Of a stretch of DNA of 64,000 bases, positions 58,968 through 64,000 are shown piece after piece. Below the pieces are notes generated by a model. That model had not been told where the DNA came from, ran no database searches, and saw nothing but the letters and a program-made list of their open reading frames with translations. The stretch is from CAYYFX01 sp046330135 (GTDB lineage: Bacteria > ARS69). The stretch spans positions 434,001-498,000 of the forward strand of contig JAXLTI010000004.1 of NCBI GenBank assembly GCA_046330135.1. The letters run 5' to 3'. A program made the position numbers and the translations under genes. Positions within the stretch are counted from its first letter, which is position 1. Each line of letters begins with the position of its first letter.

Positions 58968-59525
58968 ATGAATCGCTCGGGGCTCGGCGTTCTGTTCGCA
59001 ATCGCTCTTGCGGGACAGGTCCAGGCGGCGCAGCTGTGCCTCGCGCCGTCCCACCCGGACGGCCGGAACGGCAGCGTCGGTTGCGATCCGGAGAGCACGT
59101 TCGTCGACAACCACTGGATCGGGTTCTGCACGACGGGGCTCCCGTGCGCCACGCCCGGGGGTTGCACCTTCGATGATCCGCCGCCTGCGCTGGGGTCCTG
59201 CTGGTCCATCAGCGCCAGTCAAACGGTCTTCGACGCGAACGTCCAAGGGATCTTCCAGAACACCTCGCTCTATCTGTGGCTCGTCCGCACCGGGTCCTAC
59301 GGGTTCGCCTCCGCGGAGTTCTATCTTGCCGGCGACCTGCACGTAATCGCGGTCACGGCCCGACCCGGGGTCGTCATCTCTCACCCGGGGTCCGACCCTC
59401 GGGAGATCCGGATTTCGGTCCCGGGGTGTCCGATGGGGCCGGTGATTGCGGCGACGGTGCTCGTCGAAGGTCCCGTGGGGGTGGACCCGACCACGTGGGG
59501 CCGCGTCAAGGCGCTCTACACGTGA
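58968..59525 (+). CDS. Secreted cysteine-containing protein of unknown function
   Basis: A 185-residue protein with a signal peptide (1-20), about seven cysteines (CLAPS, GCDPES, FCTTGLPC, GGCTF, SCWS) and a beta-rich C-terminal half. AAGGAGG lies 6 nt before the ATG. The style fits secreted proteins of Eisenbacteria-like genomes; no domain is recognised. Confidence 0.8.
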   Translation: MNRSGLGVLFAIALAGQVQAAQLCLAPSHPDGRNGSVGCDPESTFVDNHWIGFCTTGLPCATPGGCTFDDPPPALGSCWSISASQTVFDANVQGIFQNTSLYLWLVRTGSYGFASAEFYLAGDLHVIAVTARPGVVISHPGSDPREIRISVPGCPMGPVIAATVLVEGPVGVDPTTWGRVKALYT

Positions 59526-59613
59526 GGGAGGCGACGGGAAGACGGCGCCGTCCTCCGTCGGAGAGCCCGTTCACGGACCAGGGCCCCGCGATCGGGCGCG
59601 TGAGGAGGCGCTG

Positions 59614-59796
59614 ATGAAGGCCTACGTCATGACCACGGGCGCCGTCTTCGGCCTGCTCACCGTGGTCCATCTCGGGCGGGTCGTCGAGGAAGGGCGCGGC
59701 CTCGCGGCGCAACCCTGGTTCGTTCTCATCACCGTGACGGCGGCGGCGCTCTGCGTCTGGGCGTGCCGCCTGCTCTGGCCCGTGCGGCGACCGTAA
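59614..59796 (+). CDS. Small two-helix membrane protein
   Basis: A 60-residue protein with two hydrophobic segments (~5-22, 34-54) separated by a short charged loop. GAGGAGG precedes the ATG. The function is unknown. Confidence 0.75.
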   Translation: MKAYVMTTGAVFGLLTVVHLGRVVEEGRGLAAQPWFVLITVTAAALCVWACRLLWPVRRP

Positions 59797-59844
59797 TCGC
59801 GCGAGGGGCGGCGCCGCACGACGGTCGGAACCGAGGGGACGGCC

Positions 59845-60321
59845 GTGTCGCTGGGGTGGTTCATCCTGACGGCGCTCTTGTACATGGGGATGATCGCCGC
59901 TCGCGGGCGCGCCGCGGAGCGATTCCTGATCACGGTGACGAGCGAGGGCCTGTCCTGCGCCACGCCGGCCGAGGGCACCTTCTGGATCGCATGGCAGGAG
60001 CTGCTGCTCGTCCTGGCGATCCGAGGAGAGCGCGCGCTCCACTGGATCTTCGTCGACGAGGGGCGCCAGGCCCGACTCGCGATTCCCAGCGGAGCCTCCG
60101 GCGAGGACCAGATGCTCGACGCTCTGCGGCGCCTGCCGGGCTTCGACGTCGAAGCGCTCGATGCCGCCCTGTTGTCGCGGGAGCCCGCGCAGTTCGTCTT
60201 GTGGCGGAACCCGGTGCCCTGGCTGCTGTCGGCGCCGGCATGGCCGCTGATGGACGATGCCCCGCGTGGTGGTACGCTACCCGCCGGCGCCGAGCGAGGG
60301 GCGTTTCCTTCCAAGACGTGA
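59845..60321 (+). CDS. Membrane-anchored protein with PH-like domain (tentative)
   Basis: A 158-residue protein from GTG: one N-terminal helix (1-18), then a beta-rich stretch (ITVTSEGLSCATPAEGTFW, IAWQELLLVLAIR, HWIFVDEGRQARLAIP) closing with a helix, LDALRRLPGFD, resembling bacterial PH-like domains. The assignment is tentative. Confidence 0.7.
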   Translation: MSLGWFILTALLYMGMIAARGRAAERFLITVTSEGLSCATPAEGTFWIAWQELLLVLAIRGERALHWIFVDEGRQARLAIPSGASGEDQMLDALRRLPGFDVEALDAALLSREPAQFVLWRNPVPWLLSAPAWPLMDDAPRGGTLPAGAERGAFPSKT

Positions 60322-60336
60322 GGTCCGCATACCGGC

Positions 60337-60759
60337 ATGGGGAAGCGCTTGTTCGCAGGGAGCCGTGCGGGCCTCCTCGCCGGCGCGGTGCTGCTCGGGG
60401 GCGGCGGCCGTCTGGCCATGCGGGGCCTCGCGCTCCTCGCGGGGCGGCCCACGAGCTTCGGCCTCGGTGCCACGGCGGGGATTCTCCTGATCGGCGCCTT
60501 GCTCGGGACGCTGGGTGGCGTCGCCTGCGCGTTCATCCCGCGTTCCCGTTCCGGCCCCGCTCCGCTTCGGGGGCTCCTCTTCGGCACCGTGTTCTTCCTC
60601 GTTCTGATCCCGTTGCAGCCGCCGGCCATCCAGGAGGAGATTCAGTCCCTGCACGGCCATCTCGCGGCGGCATCGGGTTCCTTCTGGGCCCTCTTCGTCG
60701 TCTACGGGACCGTGGTCTCTCGCTCCGTCGCTCACCTCGATCGCCGCAGCGAGACCTGA
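60337..60759 (+). CDS. Small membrane protein of unknown function
   Basis: A 140-residue protein with four predicted helices and Gly/Ala-rich segments. No family is recognised. It lies 15 bp after the preceding gene and 17 bp before the TOBE-domain gene. Confidence 0.75.
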   Translation: MGKRLFAGSRAGLLAGAVLLGGGGRLAMRGLALLAGRPTSFGLGATAGILLIGALLGTLGGVACAFIPRSRSGPAPLRGLLFGTVFFLVLIPLQPPAIQEEIQSLHGHLAAASGSFWALFVVYGTVVSRSVAHLDRRSET

Positions 60760-60776
60760 ACCGAAAGGAGTGACTC

Positions 60777-60986
60777 GTGCGATACGGAGCCAGGAACAAG
60801 GTCCAAGCGAAGGTGACGTCCGTGAAGACCGGCGACGTGATGTCTCTGGTGAAGTTCGACGTCGAGGTCCCGTGCTCCATGGCCTCCGTCCTGACGACCG
60901 AGTCCGTCGAAGAGCTGAAGCTCAAGGTGGGGGACAAGGTCACGCTGGTGATGAAGGCCGTTCACGTTCTTCCCGTGAAGGAGTAG
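60777..60986 (+). CDS. TOBE-domain molybdopterin/molybdate-binding (Mop-like) protein
   Basis: A 69-residue single TOBE/Mop domain: ARNKVQAKVTSVKTGDVMS, FDVEVPCSMASVLTTESVEEL, KVGDKVTLVMKAVHVLPVK. Such proteins store molybdate or tungstate as oligomers. The start is GTG after AAAGGAG. With the MOSC protein (33425) it is the second molybdenum-linked gene of the zone. Confidence 0.9.
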   Translation: MRYGARNKVQAKVTSVKTGDVMSLVKFDVEVPCSMASVLTTESVEELKLKVGDKVTLVMKAVHVLPVKE

Positions 60987-60995
60987 CCCGGCGCC

Positions 60996-61400
60996 ATGAC
61001 GCAGGAAGAGGCTCTCGTGCTGGCCCGCCGACTCATCGTGTTCCTCGAGACCGGCAACGTTCCGGACGGTCTGTTCACCCCCGACGCCTTCTGCGACTTC
61101 ACGATGCCGAAGTGGCGGCTGCAGGCGGAAGGGGTGGCAGGACTCGTCGCGCTTCGCAAGGCCGGCCATCCGGGGCCGGGGAAGGTGCCGCGCTGGCGGT
61201 GCGACGCAACGGCGACCGGCTTCGTCCTCGAGTTCGAAGAGCGATGGGAGCAGGACGGCAAGGACTGGTATTCGAGGGAGATGGCGCGGGCGGACGCGCC
61301 GCACGGGGTCATCTCGGCGCTCTCCGTCTACTGCACCGGCGATTGGGACGCCGAGCATCGGGCGAAGCACGCCGCCAGCGTGAAGCTGACTCGCCCGTAA
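60996..61400 (+). CDS. Hypothetical protein, possibly SnoaL/NTF2-like
   Basis: A 134-residue protein with a helical start (QEEALVLARRLIVFLETG) and a beta-rich remainder (FCDFTMPKWRLQAEGVAG, FVLEFEERWEQDGKDWYSRE, ISALSVYCTGDWDAEHRA), a layout seen in NTF2-like proteins. No catalytic dyad is certain. Confidence 0.72.
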   Translation: MTQEEALVLARRLIVFLETGNVPDGLFTPDAFCDFTMPKWRLQAEGVAGLVALRKAGHPGPGKVPRWRCDATATGFVLEFEERWEQDGKDWYSREMARADAPHGVISALSVYCTGDWDAEHRAKHAASVKLTRP

Positions 61401-61417
61401 TCGGTCGTCGAGGCGTC

Positions 61418-61816
61418 ATGTCGATCGCGCTGCGATACATGCTGGCGTGGGTCCCGATGGTCGTGATCGCCGTCGCCAACGGCGTCCTCCGCGTGACCAC
61501 GTACGGCCGGCGGATGACGGAGCTCGGCGCGCATCAGCTCTCGACGTTGATCGGCGCCGCGGTGCTCTCCGTCTACATCTGGCTCGTGGTGCGGCGCTGG
61601 CCGCCTTCGTCGGGCGGTCAGGCGCTGCGGCTCGGCGCGATGTGGGTGGCGCTGACCGTGGCCTTCGAGTGTCTCTTCGGGCGCTTCGTGGTCGGGCGCG
61701 CGTGGGCGCAGCTCTTTCACGACTACGATCTGCTCGCCGGGCGGGTATGGGCGCTCTTCCTGATCTGGGTCGGCGTGGCGCCGTGGCTGTTCCGGAGGGT
61801 GCGCCATGGCGGGTAG
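61418..61816 (+). CDS. Four-helix membrane protein of unknown function
   Basis: A 132-residue protein with four membrane helices and the central signature TVAFECLFGRFVVGRAW followed by DYDLLAGRVWALFLIW. I recall this as a widespread uncharacterised family. It overlaps the DUF1801 gene by 11 bp. Confidence 0.8.
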   Translation: MSIALRYMLAWVPMVVIAVANGVLRVTTYGRRMTELGAHQLSTLIGAAVLSVYIWLVVRRWPPSSGGQALRLGAMWVALTVAFECLFGRFVVGRAWAQLFHDYDLLAGRVWALFLIWVGVAPWLFRRVRHGG

Positions 61817-62189
61817 AGCCGAGCGACGCCCGGAGACCATCGACGACTACCTCGGGGGGTTGAGCGACGAGCAACGAGCGGCGCTGGAGAGGCTCCGGAA
61901 GGTCATCCGGGTTGCTGCGCCCGACGCGGAAGAGTGCATCAGCTACGGGCTCCCCGCGTTTCGTCAGGACGGGATGCTCGTGGCGTTCGGCGCGACCGCG
62001 AGCCACTGCGCGTTCTATCTGATGAGCTCTTCCATGGTGAAGACGCATGAAGCCGACCTGGAGGGCTACGACACGAGCAAGGGCACCATTCGCTTTCAGC
62101 CGGACAAGCCGCTTCCGGTGGCCCTCGTTCGGAAGCTGGTGAAGGCGCGGATGGCGGAGAACGCGAGCCTGCGGAAGAAGTCGAGGTAG
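61806..62189 (+). CDS. DUF1801 family protein
   Basis: A 127-residue protein: DDYLGGLSDEQRAALERLRK, AEECISYGLPAFRQDGML, CAFYLMSSSM, YDTSKGTIRFQPDKPLP. It is closely similar to the gene at 53219 but without the long basic tail. The function of the family is unknown. Confidence 0.92.
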   Translation: MAGRAERRPETIDDYLGGLSDEQRAALERLRKVIRVAAPDAEECISYGLPAFRQDGMLVAFGATASHCAFYLMSSSMVKTHEADLEGYDTSKGTIRFQPDKPLPVALVRKLVKARMAENASLRKKSR

Positions 62190-62191
62190 AG

Positions 62192-62743
62192 GTGGCACCG
62201 CCGGAGATCAACACGGAGCGTCTGGTCCTGAGCCCGTTCCTCGGCAGCGACGCTGCGGCGCTCTTCGACTACCGCGCCGATCCCGAAGTGGGCCGCTATC
62301 AGTCGTGGATCCCTCGTTCCCTCGCGGATGCGCAGAGCTTCATCGACGGCGTCGCCGCCACGACCTTCGATACGCCGGGCACGTGGTTCCAGCTCGCGAT
62401 CCGCCTCCGCGACTCCGGCGTGCTCGTCGGCGATCTGGGTGTTCACTTTCCTCCCGCCCAACCGGAGCAGGTCGAGATCGGCTTCACGGTGGCGCCTCGT
62501 CACCAAGGCAAGGGCTACGGGACCGAGGCCGTCATCGGACTGCTCGGCTTCCTCTTCGAGTCGCTCCGGAAGCACCGCGTGTACGCGTCGGTGGATCCGG
62601 AGAACCGCCGCTCCATCGCGCTCTTGAAGCGGGTCGGCATGAAGCAGGAGGCGCACTTCCGGAAGAGCTTGCGGTTCAAGGGAGAATGGGTGGACGACGT
62701 CGTGTTCGCCGTCCTGGCGTCGGAGTGGACGGGCCCCGCCTAA
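62192..62743 (+). CDS. GNAT family N-acetyltransferase (RimJ/RimL-like)
   Basis: A 183-residue acetyltransferase: INTERLVLSPFLGSDAAALF, EIGFTVAPRHQGKGYGTEAV (acetyl-CoA loop), HRVYASVDPENRRSIALLKR and VGMKQEAHFRKS. It starts at GTG 2 bp after the DUF1801 stop. Its stop TAA overlaps the stop of the AraC fragment on the other strand. Confidence 0.93.
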   Translation: MAPPEINTERLVLSPFLGSDAAALFDYRADPEVGRYQSWIPRSLADAQSFIDGVAATTFDTPGTWFQLAIRLRDSGVLVGDLGVHFPPAQPEQVEIGFTVAPRHQGKGYGTEAVIGLLGFLFESLRKHRVYASVDPENRRSIALLKRVGMKQEAHFRKSLRFKGEWVDDVVFAVLASEWTGPA

Positions 62744-62835
62744 CGCCGCCGCGTGGCTCGGTAGGCTTGCGGCGTGGTGCGCTTCCAGCGACGGAAGGCG
62801 CGATGGAACTCCGAGTAGCCGAGCGCGAGCGACAT
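62740..62835 (-). pseudogene. 3' fragment of an AraC-family regulator
   Basis: The minus strand encodes only the last 31 residues of an AraC HTH domain (SLALGYSEFHRAFRRWKR, TTPQAYR) and a stop. Upstream DNA (62836-62912) has no similarity to the rest of the family. It is a clean truncation remnant. Confidence 0.75.
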
Positions 62836-62969
62836 TCGCGGTGGCGCTGTGCGGGGCCGCGGTGGCTTTGGTCTTCTCGGCTCGGCGGCCGGCCGCCTAA
62901 GATGGCGACTCGATGCCGTTCGGCGGCGTCACGCCGCGACCGTGCCTGCGATCGCCGAGGTCATCCGCC

Positions 62970-63557
62970 GTGGACATCGCCGAGGAAGCGCTGTCGGTGG
63001 GACCGCAACGCGCGCGCCGCGCGATCGGCGCCATGTTCTTCGCCGTCTTCGGCGGAGCGTGGCTGACGCTCGGCGTCGTTCGCGCCGCGCCGCGCAACGT
63101 TCTCGCGCTGACCCTCATCGTCGTCGGGTCCGCAATGATCTTCTCGATCGCCCTCCGGTCCTACCGGGAGTTCCAGGGGGCGCTCGCGACGGAGCCGGAC
63201 TCTCCGGAGAAGCGAAGAGCAAGCCGGTGGTTCAACATCATCAACGCGGGTCAATGGCTCGCCATCCTCATCGTCGGCAACGTCCTGGCGAACATGGGAC
63301 TTTCGGCCTGGGTGATCCCCTCGGCCATATTCATCGTCGGCTTGCACCTGCTGCCCCTGGCGGGAATCCTCTCGAATCCGTCGCACTACGTCACTGGCAG
63401 CGCCTTGATGCTCCTGGCGGCCGGATACCCGCGCCTCTCGTCGGCCGGCCCCGACGATCCGGTCGGCTGCCTGGGCGCCGGCCTGATTCTGTGGGGAAGC
63501 GCTCTCTGGGCGGTGACCGGGGGCGCCTCGCCGGAGCGGGCGGACCCCGGGTCCTGA
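62970..63557 (+). CDS. Membrane protein of unknown function
   Basis: A 195-residue protein with about six helices; the start region RARRAIGAMFFAVFGGAWL and the late GQWLAILIVGNVLANMG look conserved. GTG 62970 (GAGG 9 nt upstream) is preferred to an ATG at 62913, which adds a Pro/Arg-rich segment from the AraC-remnant junction. The function is unknown. Confidence 0.75.
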   Translation: MDIAEEALSVGPQRARRAIGAMFFAVFGGAWLTLGVVRAAPRNVLALTLIVVGSAMIFSIALRSYREFQGALATEPDSPEKRRASRWFNIINAGQWLAILIVGNVLANMGLSAWVIPSAIFIVGLHLLPLAGILSNPSHYVTGSALMLLAAGYPRLSSAGPDDPVGCLGAGLILWGSALWAVTGGASPERADPGS

Positions 63558-63609
63558 GCACCGTGGCGCGAGCTCACGAGAACGCCCATCGAGGGGAAAG
63601 GAACCCGGC

Positions 63610-63801
63610 ATGAAGCCTTCGTCTCGCCGACACGCCGCGATCTACGCGCTCCCGATGATCCTCGCGCTGGTCGCCGCCCGACACGCCGTCCCGCACGTGC
63701 GGTCGGTCGACTTCCTCCTGGTGTTCGCGGCGGGGGCCGTGTTCGGGCTGACGCTGATGGGTGTGCTCCGCTCGCTGCGAGCGCCGGAGGACCCGAGCTA
63801 G
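63610..63801 (+). CDS. Small two-helix membrane protein
   Basis: A 63-residue protein with two hydrophobic segments (~10-24, 35-52). AAAGGA lies upstream of the ATG. No family is recognised. Confidence 0.72.
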   Translation: MKPSSRRHAAIYALPMILALVAARHAVPHVRSVDFLLVFAAGAVFGLTLMGVLRSLRAPEDPS

Positions 63802-64000
63802 CCGATGCGGCAGAGCTCGACCGACCCGTCGCACGCCGCAGCGTTGGTCTTCCCGGAGCCCGGTGAGAGCGCCGAGACCGGCCCCGCTCCGGGCGCCGCA
63901 CCCGTCGCGCACTCGCACGATGTCTTGCAGCCGCGCCCCCGTCGATCGCAGAATCTCGCCGCGCCCGTGGTCCGAGGGTTCGACCCCGGCACCGAGCGCC
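63798..64000 (-). CDS. Possible C-terminal part of a cysteine-rich protein (runs off the window)
   Basis: The minus-strand frame is open from the edge to a TAG at 63798-63800. It carries six cysteines with CDRRGRGCKTSCECATG and NAAACDGSVELC, not expected from a random GC-rich frame. No family is recognised and the start is outside. It is convergent with, and overlaps by 4 bp, the gene before it. Confidence 0.35.
   Translation of the reverse strand, partial: RSVPGSNPRTTGAARFCDRRGRGCKTSCECATGAAPGAGPVSALSPGSGKTNAAACDGSVELCRIG

Noticed and set aside
62737..62745. GCCTAAC as an attC left core after the GNAT gene
   Set aside because: It is explained by the overlapping stop codons of the GNAT gene and the AraC fragment; no partner site follows.
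63974..63990. GGTTCGACCCC as a tRNA T-arm
   Set aside because: The stem does not pair properly and no acceptor, D or anticodon arms can be built around it.

Overview
The window is GC-rich (near 70% by eye) and comes from a diderm bacterium: it encodes an Omp85-type outer-membrane barrel and two secreted or surface proteins whose C-termini carry FlgD-like/type-IX-secretion-like beta domains. Those domains, an ATP/ADP-translocase-like carrier and Eisenbacteria-style secreted proteins suggest the FCB superphylum (Candidatus Eisenbacteria or Gemmatimonadota-like). This is an inference; no rRNA, tRNA or ribosomal-protein gene is present to confirm it.

1-27.5 kb reads as ordinary chromosome, with large genes on both strands. 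It starts with the 3' end of mgtE. A minus-strand run follows (FlgD-like protein, PA14-like membrane protein, class-V aminotransferase/cysteine desulfurase, histidine kinase, methyltransferase). Next is a tight plus-strand operon of an Omp85 barrel, a secreted protein with kinase-like motifs and an ATP/ADP-translocase-like carrier. After that come a DUF1579 protein, a 698-residue secreted protein, an MscS channel, a CHAT-derived protein lacking its catalytic core, and a polysaccharide cluster (flippase; glycosyltransferase, deacetylase, WecB and methyltransferase, with 4-bp overlaps). A GlpD-like dehydrogenase and a family-B DNA polymerase close this part.

27.7-63.8 kb is very different. About 50 short, mostly single-domain genes are almost all on the plus strand, with one intact minus-strand gene (AraC) in 36 kb. 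The families are GNAT, DUF1801, VOC, RibD/DHFR-like, DinB, GrpB, MOSC, DUF1579, isochorismatase, carbonic anhydrase, patatin, GIY-YIG, Thg1-like, CPBP and several methyltransferases. Between them lie short remnants of other genes: an aldo/keto reductase 5' end, an AraC 3' end, a nucleotidyltransferase 5' end, a DUF6933-like 3' end and an internally deleted isoprenylcysteine methyltransferase. Three diverged copies of a ~120-bp intergenic element (near 30.0, 37.6 and 58.5 kb) sit at such junctions. The layout looks like a gene-accretion zone resembling an integron cassette array, but no integrase and no complete attC site is visible.

Most notable candidates: the dispersed junction element; the core-deleted CHAT protein; the secreted kinase-like protein; an ASCH domain fused to a squalene-cyclase-like alpha-toroid; the Thg1-like 3'-5' polymerase coupled to an unknown 129-residue protein; and a five-copy GCTTCC/GGAAGC array upstream of the first DUF1579 gene.
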